From Mauremys mutica (Eukaryota; Chordata; Testudines; Geoemydidae), in NCBI RefSeq assembly GCF_020497125.1, contig NC_059094.1, positions 6,117,733 to 6,181,732 on the forward strand: DNA of 64,000 nt. The letters run 5' to 3'. The notes under the pieces were generated by a model. The model did not search any database, was not told the DNA's origin, and was given only the letters and a program-made list of their open reading frames with translations. This document shows positions 46,634 through 57,109 of this stretch, piece after piece. A program made the position numbers and the translations under genes. How positions within the stretch are numbered: position 1 is the stretch's first letter; each line of letters starts with the position of its first letter.

Positions 46634-48376
46634 ATCAGATCAGCTGTATGTGCCAAACAATGGAAACTTCCTTAAAATTGTGGAGCTGATGGCTGAGTTT
46701 GATGCTGTACTCCAGGAGCATCTAAGAAGAGTCACCACCTGAGAAATGTACACGCCCCACTACCTTGGAAAAAAAATTCAAAATGAGATCAGACAGTTAC
46801 TGGCAACAAAAGTCAAACAGAAGATTGTGGCAGATCTGAAGTCAGCAAGATATTACTCTGTTATTCTGGACTGCACACCTGACATCAGCCATACGGAACA
46901 AATGACTTGAATGGTGCGTTTTGTAACAACAACAGAACCTAGTGAAAATGTCCCCGCAGTGGTGACTGTCAGAGAGCATTTTCTAGAATTTATTGACATT
47001 GATGATACTACAGGAGCTGGTATGACAAATGTGCTTCTTAAAAAGCTGGAAGATACAGGAATTGCGATAGCTGACATGAGAGGGCAGGGCTACGATAACG
47101 GTGCCAATATGAGAGGAAAGAACAGAGGAGTGCAGACACAGAGTTAAACCCTTGAGGTATTTTTGTCCCATGCAGCTCTCATTCATTGAACTTGGTGGTC
47201 AGTGATGCAGCATCAGCTTCTAGTAAGGCTGCTGAATTTTGTAACGTAATTCAAAGCATCTATGTATTTTTCTCTGCATCAACTCATCAATGGCAAATTT
47301 TGAAGCAACATCTGGGAACATTCTCTCTGACACTGAAACCACTGAGTGCCACATGATGGGAAAGTCGAGCGGAGGCGATAAAGCCTATCAAACACCAAAT
47401 TGGGAAGACAGATGATGCCATAGTTGCCATTATGGAGGATAATGCTATGACAGGAACTGGTTGTGGGAGACCAGTGGCAGAGGGAAATGGAATCACCAGA
47501 AACATACATAACTTCAAATTTCTGTGTGGCTTAGTGTTGTGGCATGACATACTGTTTGAAATAAATGGTGTAAGCAAGAGACTCCAAGGTGTTGACCGTG
47601 ATATATCTGGAGCAGTGGAACAACTGGACAAAGCAAAGTCAGACCTACAGTCTTACCAGTCAGATGAGGGATTTCAAAACGTTCTGAAGAGTGCACAGAA
47701 GTTGGCAGAGGAACTTCACACTGAAGCTATTTTCCCACCATTCAAGAATACAAGAGTCACCGAAGAAGACGACATTTTGGTTACGAGGCACGGGATAATC
47801 CCATCAGAGACCGCAAACAACAATTCAAAGTTGAATTCTTTAACCAGGTGCTAGATTGTGCAATACAGTCAGTTGAAGAACGTTTCATGCAGCTCAAGGA
47901 ACACAGCAGTATATTTGGGATGTTGTACAATATTCCAAAACTCCTTACTATACCAGAAGAAGACCTACACCAGCAATGCAGGGCACTAGAGACAGTGCTG
48001 ACACATGATGATGTGTGCGCTATTGATGTGAGTGATTTAGGTGATGAACTGAAAGCCCTTTCAAGATACATTTCAGCAGGATCAACTCCAAAGGCTGTTC
48101 TGGAATATATGTGCACAAATAAGATGACCACCCTCTTTCCAAATGTTTTTGTTGCTCTGCACATACTTCTAACACTTCCTGTAACAGTTTCCAGTGGAGA
48201 ACGCCGCTTCTCCAAGCTGAAGTTAAAAAAAACACATCTACGCTCCAACACTGACACAGGAGAGGCTGGTCGGCCTTGCGACCATCTCAATAGAGCTTGA
48301 GCTGGCCCAGACTGTGGACCTTCAGGAAGCAGTTCAAATCTTTGCAACCAAGAAGGCCCAGAAAGCACCACTTTGA
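46634..48376 (+). pseudogene. hAT transposase remnant (DUF4371-like region and C-terminal dimerisation region)
   Basis: hAT transposases cut and paste DNA with an RNase H-like core. Visible in order are [37 protein letters not shown] (an acidic residue typical of the DUF4371 core), GMTNVLLKKLEDTG, GQGYDNGANMRGK, then KRLQGVDRDISGAVEQLDKA, and a C-terminal VTVSSGERRFSKLKLKKTHL hAT dimerisation segment at about 48180-48240. In-frame TGA stops follow RRVTT (46739-46741) and EQMT (46908-46910). A 7-bp loss near 47142 shifts the frame, and further breaks occur at about 47830. The two TGA stops line up with TAA stops in the other copy. Not functional. Confidence 0.9.
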
Positions 48377-48648
48377 TTATTCAAAGAGATAAAAATGCCA
48401 GTGTTTACTATGCAGACAAGAAAAGTTACATTTGCTGTTCAGGCGTTTGAAAGATAAGTGTTACTTAAAATTTTTGAAGAAGGTATTTTAAGTTGTTAGT
48501 TCTCCTTTCCTGGGGTAGGTAGCAGAGCAGTACCATGAGAGGAGTAGAACAGGAAGAAGGCAGAGTTGAGACCTTTCAAAGTTTTGGCCCAAGCGAGGGG
48601 GCTGGGGGCGTCATTTGAGCTCTGCCAAAATGCTGTGGGCCGGCCCTG
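46634..48648 (+). mobile_element. hAT transposon copy, 5'-truncated, plus strand
   Basis: Similarity to the complete element at 59148-62441 begins abruptly at TCAGATCAGCTGTATGTGCC (46634) and continues to the 3' terminal repeat (TGTGGGCCGGCCCTG, ending 48648). The left 1.3 kb, with the zinc finger and the left terminal repeat, is missing, and no target duplication was found. The two copies are inverted relative to each other, 10.5 kb apart. Confidence 0.9.
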
Positions 48649-48656
48649 CCAATTGC

Positions 48657-48884
48657 AGAGCATGTGGAGGGGGAGATAGCAATGAGTGTACTTGCATTGC
48701 ACCAATATTGATTCAAAAACTAAACAAACAAAAACTGGAAGTTTGGAAGAGAAGAAAAGCGAAGGACAGAAGAGGTGGTTGAAAGGAAGAGCCATATTTA
48801 CCCATGGTCTTGAGAGGCCCAGGCCCAGGGCAACACGCAGTAGTCAAAAGGGATAGAGAAAGTTTTCACTTCCATTTGACTTAC
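48657..48884. other. No feature seen
   Basis: Short unique-looking stretch after the hAT copy. Confidence 0.4.
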
Positions 48885-49131
48885 TTGTGGTCCACGGCTG
48901 CTGTCTGGTCACCAGGACTCTGATCAATGGGCCCCTGTTGCTCTCTGGTCCCTTGAGACTCTTGTGAGTACTTGAAGTTTTGTTTCTTTGCTACATCTGA
49001 CATTAATGTCTTTGGCAGGACCAGGTCAAGCACATCAAGGGACCCCTGCAAGACCACTCCACCGGGGCTCCCTCCAGGAACACACAGCAGCAGGGTGTGG
49101 GAACTCAAAGTGGTGTGGCTTATGGGGAATC
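48885..49131 (-). CDS. Candidate host exon, unidentified
   Basis: On the minus strand, CCATTACAG (49140-49132) precedes an open stretch of 247 bp that ends CACAA|GTAAGTCA, a strong donor-like sequence at 48885/48884. The phases would be 1 in and 2 out (2 + 81 codons + 2). The peptide (FPISHTTLSSHTLLLCVPGG ... PKTLMSDVAKKQNFKYSQES) is balanced and protein-like, and GC content is higher than in the flanks. Against it: the tract before the AG is weakly pyrimidine-rich, the donor has A at -1, and the frame meets TAA two bases into the intron, so it could be a chance frame. I do not recognise the protein. Confidence 0.35.
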
Positions 49132-50869
49132 CTGTAATGGTTACAGGGTATTGAGATCGAGTGAATATTTGAAAAGCACTTTGAAGATGAAAAGACAAGA
49201 ACTAGATACTTGTTAGAAGAGCAAAAATATTAAACAAATTATTGAGAGGAGGAGGTTGGTTGGTTTGTTTTAATAGAAAACCACCTTGCTGGATTTAAAA
49301 TACAACCAAATCCTGAAGATATTTAGAACCTAGAGGATATTTCACACCAACCAATCATTTTAGCAAAGTCGAATATGAGACATAAACTACTTAATAGTTC
49401 TGCTTTACCCTACCTCTGGGTGTTTTTCTTAAACATTAACTGCAGAATAGCAGTGTTGAAGGTAGATTAGCATGGTGAATTACAGGCTTTCAAGCTTTGC
49501 TGCTAGCAGTACGCACACACAGCTCCAGTGACACTGCGTTTAACCAGAGCATAGATACAGATTAGGACAAGATTTTCTGGGCCTATTGCCTATTTTAACG
49601 AAACTTGGAGTTTTCTTTGGCCTGGCTCCAGTTCTCCAGGGTTAGTCTAATCCCCCACTCTGTAGCTGCAACTACCAGTAGGATCACAATAACCAGGCTT
49701 TTGATTCCTTCCTCCTAACAAACCAGGAACTCCTGGTTTCGCTAATACCCACCCAAAGAGTCAAAAGAATACTCCTCACTAAACAATAGAAAAGTCATTC
49801 ACTTAAAATCCAAACTGCTCTGTAGGTATCACTCTACCCTGTTGTCCACATAAAAAATACCAACGCAGAACATGCATAAGGTGTTCTGTGCCCACCTTCT
49901 GCTCTTCAGTCTGTCCCTCCTTAACACACTTTCTGTTTTGCACTCCCTCGGCACAGACAGCATACCTGCCCACCGCAGTAAGAGGATACAGAGACCTTTT
50001 AGTGCTCATGTATGCTATAGATATTTCCCTCTGCTGCTCCCTACAGGTTTAAAAATAGGTCCAGACTACACAATTAAACACCACCCAGCACTGTTGTGTC
50101 TTATTTATTTCAGTAGCTCTAGCCACATGTACAGTACTTAATGATAAAATAACAATTCACATAAACAACACTGCACCTAGCTAGCTGGGTGATAGAAAGA
50201 TAGACAGATGTTTTGTGCTCCTTCAGAGAGGGGTCAAGCTGCCAGAGCATAGCAGTTAATCTGACCCAAACATTTAAAATAAGATGATTTAAAGGTTTGT
50301 ACTACATATCTTCATATTGTTAGAAAGCAAACATGCCAGCATTCCCTTTGGATCTGTTAGTTAGCGTTGATGTATTACATTTTTAATACTTAAAAAAAAA
50401 CCAAGGAAATTCTCAGACAAAAAACTATGTTAAGACTAAGTGAAGGTTAATGGGAAAGCACATCACAGGGGTATTGTGATTGTTCCAAAACCGTGTATTA
50501 TAAACCTTTATACATTTCAAAGGCAATTCAGAGTGAAAGTTGACTTTAAAATAAATTCAACCAAATCCTGTTTAAGTATGGAAATGCACAGTTAGGGAAT
50601 CCGGAAGACTTTAACATTTCCCTGTAGTAACACCATGAGGAAAAGCAGAAGGAACAAAAAAATCTAATTTATCTTTAAACATCTGTTTAATCTGTTCCAG
50701 GCCCAAAGCTACTAGAATAGCTAGCCAGGCTAACGAACGCTAAAATATTTTATTTATGATCATACGGTTATTGTACAGTGTCACTACTAACCCCTGAAAG
50801 TTCAAAAAGTTCAAAAATCGTGAGACTGGCCCCCAAATCATGATTTAAAAAATAGATTACAGAATGATA
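49132..50869. other. No gene seen
   Basis: Unique-looking AT-rich sequence with short motif-free frames. Confidence 0.4.
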
Positions 50870-50990
50870 TTAATTATTAATTATTATTATTACAGTAGCG
50901 CTTGGGAGCCCCACACATGGAGCAGGGCCCCTCTGTGCGATGTGCTGTACAAACAGAACAAAAAGCAGCTCCTTACCTTAGAGAGATTAT
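50870..50990 (+). repeat. Family X, best copy in the window
   Basis: A TTATTAATTATTATTATTAC start, then AGTAGCGCTTGGGAGCCCC, CATGGAGCAGGGCCCCTCTG, GATGTGCTGTACAAACAGAA and CTTACCTTAGAGAG. Related pieces lie at 2712, 10090, 25105 and, inverted, at 26727. It is probably an old interspersed repeat of amniotes. Confidence 0.65.
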
Positions 50991-51363
50991 GCTGTCTTCT
51001 GTTTTTTGTAACTTCTCCTGCCCCACCAATGTGTGTGTGTGTGTGACAGTGTTGCTCAATTTACAATTAGAAATATTATTTTAGCCACCGCATTCTTATA
51101 TCTGTGAACTTGATGGTCTGGCCCCCCACATCAGCTCTGCACCCTGAACCCCAAACCAATTATTTTTACCCGCAGCAATGCTGGCCACTCAGCAGAATAC
51201 TGGGCACCAATTAAACTGACTGGTACGAGGCCAAGGTCATTCGGCTGCTAACTGGGGAAGCTGCGGTCGGGGTAGAATACTAGGCACATTTCCCTCACCA
51301 TAACCAGGAGGATCTGGTTGGGAGAGGGGAACAGGACTGAGAATGCTTCTTTTCCCTTACAGA
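50991..51363. other. Short GT microsatellite; otherwise nothing
   Basis: A GT run of about 15 bp occupies 51031-51045. The rest is unique-looking. Confidence 0.6.
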
Positions 51364-51440
51364 GACAAGGTGGGTGAGGTAATTTTTATTGGACTGAATT
51401 CTGTTGTTGAGAGAGACAAGCTTACAGCAGTCAAAACGGG
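51364..51440 (+). repeat. Dispersed reptile repeat fragment
   Basis: GACAAGGTGGGTGAGGTAAT, TTTTATTGGACTGAATTCTG and TTGAGAGAGACAAGCTTACA match a widespread reptile repeat whose text I recall but whose class I cannot state. Only about 75 bp is clear. Confidence 0.5.
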
Positions 51441-51944
51441 TGTGAGGACCAGGGAGTCTTCACATTTAGCAGACATCTAGTAGACAGAATCCGACTCAAA
51501 AGATGGAGTTTCTGAGCAGGGTCTAGAAACAGCCCTGTGGTAGGAGTCCCAGAAGTTTGGGGGTGATGGGGGGGAGGCGAAAGGGAGATGGGAGGGAGGT
51601 TTCATTTCTCATCAGGGCTTTGTGACTGGATAGTGAGGGCCCCATCTTTCATACTGGTCTTGGACTAGTTGATTTAGTGTTCTGGCTACCTAGTTTCTGG
51701 TAAAATTCCATGCCCATGAGGGCTGGTTAAGACAGAAAAGGGATGTGCATTGAGTTGTAGGGGTGTTGCCACCACAGATATTTTCCACCCTGGCAAGTCC
51801 TTGAGCTTGTAGGTAGGCGCCAAGCAAACTTTTCAAACATTACAAACACAATACACAACCTAGGATGAATGCCAAAACATTTACTGCACCCTGGGGAAGA
51901 AATGCACTAAATATTAAAATAAAAGAATCTATTTTCACCAAAGC
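51441..51944. other. No feature seen
   Basis: Unique-looking sequence with a small G-rich patch at about 51560-51600. Confidence 0.4.
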
Positions 51945-51952
51945 CACTAGAC

Positions 51953-52433
51953 CAGAGGTTCCCAAACTTTTCTTATTGCGTGCCCCCTTCCAGTTCTACC
52001 AGCTGCTTCTGGGCTCCTACTCATCCCATCACTGAGACTTTGTGTGTTCTTAGCACTACCTGTCTTTAGCCATCTCTCCATATTTCACTGTTACGTACAG
52101 ATATAATGCAACACGTACAACTGAAAAAAATATCCTAAATTCTGAGCTCAGCTAGGCTGGACAGTTGCTGGGCAAGTGAACCCACACAGTATAGTGATTG
52201 GAAGTGAGGGATCTGTACGTTAGTCTCTGCAGATCTGTGTTCTCATTGGTACATCTTGAAGTAAATTAACTACTGTATTTTATATAACAGATTCCCACAG
52301 AGTTTTAAAACTTTGTCTGAGTAGTTTATTATGAAAATGCAGTAAATAAAATAATTAATAAATAAAATCCACCACTGCACAATTTCTCCCACGTACCCCC
52401 AGGGGCACATGTACCACAATTTGGGAACCCCTG
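51953..52433. mobile_element. hAT element, 481 bp
   Basis: CAGAGGTTCCCAAACTTTTC at the left and the complement CAGGGGTTCCCAAATTGTGG at the right, with exact target duplication CACTAGAC (51945-51952 and 52434-52441). The interior is AT-rich with TATTATGAAAATGCAG-like sequence and no transposase. Confidence 0.9.
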
Positions 52434-52441
52434 CACTAGAC

Positions 52442-53262
52442 TAGACAGCCAACACCGTAAGGATGGAAGATAATGGAGTGAGGTCACTTGCAAATCCTTT
52501 CTGCCTTTGTCAGTTAAATCTCTGCTTTTACTGCATGAAACATATAACCAAACCCCAAAGGTGCACGACTAGCGGGAGTGCATTCAAATCCCAATTTCAC
52601 AGCATATGTGCCTTTCCAGACAACTGCAGGCATATACTCCATAACACATTTGTAAAGTGATAATTAGTGATAGACTTGTTATGAATATTCCACATAACAT
52701 TTCTCTCTACAGCAGCCTAAGACTACAAAGGCAACATTCTAAAGAGCTACGAATAATTGAAATGAAAAAAAGCCCTTTGTAAACAATAGTGAAAATGTTA
52801 AAGCTTATTTCAGTAACACGAACCCAACCCCTGTCCTTTAGAAAGGCACAGCCATGCAGCTGTCAGCACAAGGTGCCCATCCGGCTGATGGGCTGGCAAT
52901 GCTGCAGCTCCCTACCATGCAGTCAGTCCATGTCTCTGTCAGCGCAGGGTTGGATTAACAGCGTGTCCTCTGCATGAGGCCAGACCTGCAAAGCATCCAA
53001 TCACGTGGAGTATTAAGCCGTGTTTCATGCAGACAGCACTTTAACCCTGACACTCTGTGAACTGCATGGGTTCTAGCTGATTCTGGGGTGTTGGTTTGGA
53101 TTTAGAAACACCCTATATGACTTGGGTCTTGCTTCCCTGAGAAGCCGCCTCTCTCAACACATGATACTGCAGCATTACAATTAATTCAAGTGCGTGAGCT
53201 AACACCCCCCTCAGTTAATCAGAAGGGGGCTGGTGGTGGGTCATTTTGGTAAAAGGACTATG
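52442..53262. other. No feature seen
   Basis: Unique-looking sequence; no motif-bearing frame. Confidence 0.4.
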
Positions 53263-53410
53263 GGCTAGATCCACAAAAGGACCTAACTACCCAATGGTAA
53301 TTTTAGGTCCAACATTTAGGCGCCACTGCGATCCTCGAAACTCCCGCTCGGCAGCCACACAACTATGTAGGAGGCTAAAGTCCCTAGGCACCTAAATATC
53401 TGCCAGTGAG
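53263..53410. repeat. Composite 'TAGGCGCC' repeat, second locus
   Basis: GGGCTAGATCCACAAAAGGA, TTTAGGCGCCACTGC and CTAGGCACCTAAATATC repeat the motif set of 4084-5740. With the tRNA-like repeat at 53995 it probably formed one composite element, later split by the insertion at 54233-57094. The outer borders are uncertain. Confidence 0.4.
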
Positions 53411-53994
53411 CATGAGGATAGCTGCCTTGCTCTACACCCTAGCTCTGGCTAGGGTGACCAGCTGGCTGCTATTGCACCGGCCTACCCATTTTTTTAATGG
53501 ATTTGCCAGTTGCCAGAACAGTAATTTAATGTGCCGGGTTTTTATACGTGTGTCTAAAGAGTTGCATTATCACAATACACTGGGATATCTAATGTTAAAA
53601 GTTTCTGTGTCCAGCTAAAGATGTTGCAGTGTTCCTACGTTCACAGTCTAAGTAAGAAAATGATGTTATCAACCTTATCTCTCTGTGTTGGCTCTCTAGA
53701 TACTCTAAGTGGCTGTTGAAAGGGGTGCAGAATTTCCTTGTGGTTGGGATTGTGGCAGGCTTGCCTTGTGGAAGGGTTGCTGGGGTTTTTTTGCATTTCA
53801 GTGGTGGTAACCTTAGCCCTGACACCTGTCTTATGCCTAAGCCAGAGCAGGATCCTCAAACTAGGTTTTCCCCTTCTAACTCTCATTCGGGTCCCTTTCC
53901 AGCAGGCTGTCTCAGAGTACGCCTGAACGCACACAAAACAGGCAGAAACGGAGGGGCTGCCCACCCCACCTCTAGAACATTGAGACCAGCAGGT
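53411..53994. other. No gene called
   Basis: A TAGGGTGACCAGCT block at 53450-53463 resembles the left end of the MITE at 7883 and 58958, but no right end follows. Overlapping frames on both strands of up to about 122 residues have no motif. Confidence 0.35.
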
Positions 53995-54232
53995 AGCTAG
54001 AGGACTCACACATGATGTGGGAGACCTGAGTTAATTTCCTCCCTCTGCCTGATGTGCAGAAGGAATTTGAACTTGGAGAGGGGCTAGGAGATCTTCTGGA
54101 ACAGGTCCCTCTCAATCTCCCATGTTGAAGCTGTACTGTGTATAAATAATTAAATATACAATGGAGCAGGGAGCTGAACGTGGGGCTCCCACCTCCCTGA
54201 GCAACAGAGTCAGTCTCATTCTTTTTCTCTAG
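53995..54232. repeat. Diverged copy of the palindromic tRNA-like repeat
   Basis: GGACTCACACATGATGTGGG, CTGAGTTAATTTCCTCCCTC, AGAAGGAATTTGAACTTGG and CCCTCTCAATCTCCC align in order with 5308-5462. The outermost 14-bp arm is lost. Its right part is cut by the next element, and TCTCTAGCC resumes at 57101. Confidence 0.55.
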
Positions 54233-55066
54233 CCTGGTCTACGGTTTTAGGAGCGTAAAACCGATTTAACGCCACACCCGTCCACACTAAGAGGCCCTTT
54301 ATATCGGTATAAAGGGCTCTTTAAACCGGTTTCTGTACTCCTCCCTAACGAGAGGAGTAGCGCTAGTATCGGTATTACTATATCGGATTGGGGTTAGTGT
54401 GGCCGCAGATCGACGGTATTGGCCTCCGGGCGGTATCCCACAGTGCACCAGTGACCGCTCTGGACCGCAATCTGAACTCGGATGCAGTGGCCAGGTAGAC
54501 AGGAAAAGCCCCGCGAACTTTTGAATATTTCCTGTTTGCCCAGCGTGGAGCTCCGATCAGCACGGGTGGTGATGCAGTTAAAAATCAAAATAAAGAAAGA
54601 GCTCCCGCATGGACGATGCGGATGTGATCGCTGTAAGGGCAGGCAAATCTGTTCTATCAGCGCTCCGTTACAGAAGACGAAATTCAAAATCATTTTTAAA
54701 AAATCTCCAGACAGATGCCATAGCAGGGACTCAGCGCACTGCTGCGTGACAAGCGTAACGGAAAGCCAAAGAATCAAATGGACGCTCATGGCCTGGAGGA
54801 CTCAAGCTATCCCACAGTTCCTGCAGTCTTTGAAAAGCATTTGCATTCTTGGCTGAGCTCCAAATGCTTCTAGGGTCAAAAACAGTGTCCGTGGTGGGTC
54901 AGGGCATAGCTAGGCAATTTACGCACCCCCCCCCCACCCACCCCCAGAAGTGAAAGGGAAAACAATCCTCTCTTGACTCTTTTACATGTCACCCTATCTT
55001 TACTGAATGCTGCAGATAGACGCGATGGTGCAGCACTCAACACCAACATCCTTGCTCCCCCCATGC

Positions 55067-56445
55067 ATAGGCGGCAGGTTTGTAAAATTTTTGGTGGGGC
55101 CCAAAATGGTGGTGCCCCCCCCACTCCCGCCCTGTAAGCCGATATAAAATGAAGCTACAATGCGTCAGTGCCACAAGATTACAAGGTTGGAGAAGGGGTA
55201 GGGGGTTCCAGGGGCCAGTCAAGGGACAAGGAGCAGGGGGGGTTGGATGGGGCAGAGGTTCGGAGGGGCAGTCAGGGGACAGGCAGCAATTGGATAGGCA
55301 TGGGAGTCCAGGGGGTTTATCAGGGGACAGGTAGGGGGTGGGGTCCTGGGGGGAAGTTGGGTGGGGTCTCAGGAGGGGGCAGTTGGGGACAAGGAGAAGG
55401 GAGGCTTAGATAGGGGCTGGGGTCCCAAGGGGCAGTTAGGGGCAGTTGTCTCGGGAGTGGGTAACGGGGGACAAGGACCAGTGGTGCTTAGATAGGGGGT
55501 GGAGGTCCTGGGGGAGAGTTGGGGCAGGGGTCTGGGGAGGGGGCAATCAGCGGCCAGGGGCTGGGATTCAAAGGGCTCTGAGCTGCTGGCAGCCGCGGGG
55601 AGCCCTGAGCCCTTTAAATCCCAGCCGCGGCGGCTGGGATTCAAAGGGCTCTGGGCTCTCTGCCCCTGCGGGCAGCCCAGAGCCCTCTGATTCCCAGCCG
55701 CGGCTGAGATTTAAAGGGCTCTGGGCTCCCTGCGGTTGCAGGCAGCCCAGAGCCCTCTGATTCCCGGCCGGGGCTGGGATTTAAAGGGCTCTGGGCTCCC
55801 CGCGGTTGCAGGCAGCCCAGAGCCCTCTGATTCCCGGCCGCGGCTGGGATTTAAAAGGCTCTGGGCTCCCCGCCGCAGCGAGCAGCCCAGAGCCCTCTGA
55901 TTCCCGGCCGGGGCTGGGATTTAAAGGGCTCTGGGCTCCCCGCGGTTGCAGGCAGCCCAGAGCCCTCTGATTCCCGGCCGCGGCTGGGATTTAAAAGGCT
56001 CTGGGCTCCCCGCCGCAGCGAGCAGCCCAGAGCCCTCTGATTCCCAGCTGCGGCTGGGATTTAAAAGGCTCTGGGCTCCCCGCAGCAGCGGGCAGCCCAG
56101 AGCCCTCTGATTCCCAGCCGCGGCTGAGATTTAAAGGGCTCTGGGCTCCCCGCGGTTGCAGGCAGCCCAGAGCCCTCTGATTCCCGGCCGCGGCTGGGAT
56201 TTAAAGGGCTCTGGGCTCCCCGCAGCAGCGGGCAGCCCAGAGCCCTCTGATTCCCTGCCGCGGCTGGGATTTAAAAGGCTCTGGGCTCCCCGCAGCAGCG
56301 GGCAGCCCAGAGCCCTCTGATTCCCGGCCGCGGCTGGGATTTAAAGGGGCGAAACCTAGCTCCAAATATTGGTGGAGCAGAGCCCCTGATTTTGAATATT
56401 CCTGGGGCTTTAGCTCCACGAGCCCATATAAGTTGGCGCCCATGC
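55067..56445. mobile_element. Nested 1.38-kb element carrying a hairpin satellite
   Basis: It interrupts the Harbinger-like element with flanks CCCCATGC (55059-55066) and ACCCATGC (56446-56453), 7 of 8 bases. The ends are weakly inverted: ATAGGCGGCAGGTTT and the complement GCATGGGCGCCAACTT. The left third is a G-rich tract of GGGGACAGG-like blocks (55195-55450); the middle is a 70-bp tandem array. Non-coding, superfamily open. Confidence 0.55.
55558..56343. repeat. 70-bp tandem array, about 11 units, each a hairpin
   Basis: The unit is CGGCTGGGATTTAAAGGGCT, CTGGGCTCCC, a variable 12-base loop, GCAGCCCAGAGCCCTCTGAT, TCCCGGCCG. In each unit AGGGCTCTGGGCT and AGCCCAGAGCCCT form a perfect 13-bp stem, or 12 bp where AAAAGGCT occurs, and CAGCCGCGGCTG is a second palindrome at unit junctions. 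Loop types alternate (GCGGTTGCA, GCCGCAGCGA, GCAGCAGCGG). 55771-55905 and 55911-56045 are identical two-unit blocks, a recent duplication. Confidence 0.9.
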
Positions 56446-57109
56446 ACCCATGCTATGGATGGCTGATGGTGCAATATGGCTGGTATCCGTCCTCATCATC
56501 AGCCTATTGGCACATGGGGCAGTGCAAAAGGACTGGTAGCCACGATCATCTTATTACCAATTTATGGCATGGTAGATGGTACAATATGGCTGGTAACCAT
56601 CTCTGCTATCATGCAAAAGCAAAAGCATGCTGCTGTGTAGCGCTGCTGAATCGCCTCTGTGAGCGGCATCTAGTACACATACGGTGACAGTCACAAAAGG
56701 CTAAACAGGCTCCATGATTGCCATGCTATGGCATCTGCCAGGGCAATCCAGGGAAAAAAAGGCACTAAATGCTTGTCTGCCGTTGCTTTCCCAGCGGAAG
56801 GAGTGACTGACGACATTTACCCAGAACCACCCGCGACAATGATTTTGCCGCATCAGGCACTGGGATCTCAACCCGGAAATTCCAAGGGGCGGGGGAGGCT
56901 GCGGGAACTATGGGATAGCTACGGAATAGCTACCCACAGTGCAATGCTCCAGAAATCGACGCTAGCCTTGGACCGTGGATGCACACCACCGATTTAATGT
57001 GTTTAGTGTGGCCACGCACACTCGATTTTATACAATCTGTTTTGTTAAACCGGTTTATGTAAATTCGGAATAATCCCGTAGTGTAGACGTACCCTCTCTC
57101 TCTCTAGCC

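Larger units (their letters stand above)
54233..57094. mobile_element. Harbinger-like element, split by a nested insertion
   Basis: The left end reads GCCTGGTCTACGGTTTTAGG. The right end in complement reads GGGTACGTCTACACTACGGG. Both carry the GTCTAC core of the short element at 7948-8242, and AAACCGGTTT occurs near both ends (54323 and 57046). Without the 1379-bp insert it is about 1.48 kb. Host sequence TCTCTAGCC lies on both sides, but a CT run at the right end blurs the target duplication. A 111-bp-spaced duplication of CAATATGGCTGGTA is internal (56472 and 56583). It encodes no recognisable transposase. Confidence 0.55.

Noticed and set aside
53450..53463. A third copy of the TAGGGTGACCAGA MITE
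   Set aside because: Similarity stops after about 14 bp and there is no matching right end.
55558..56343. CRISPR array
   Set aside because: The units are contiguous 70-bp satellite monomers with no unique spacers, in a vertebrate-type sequence.
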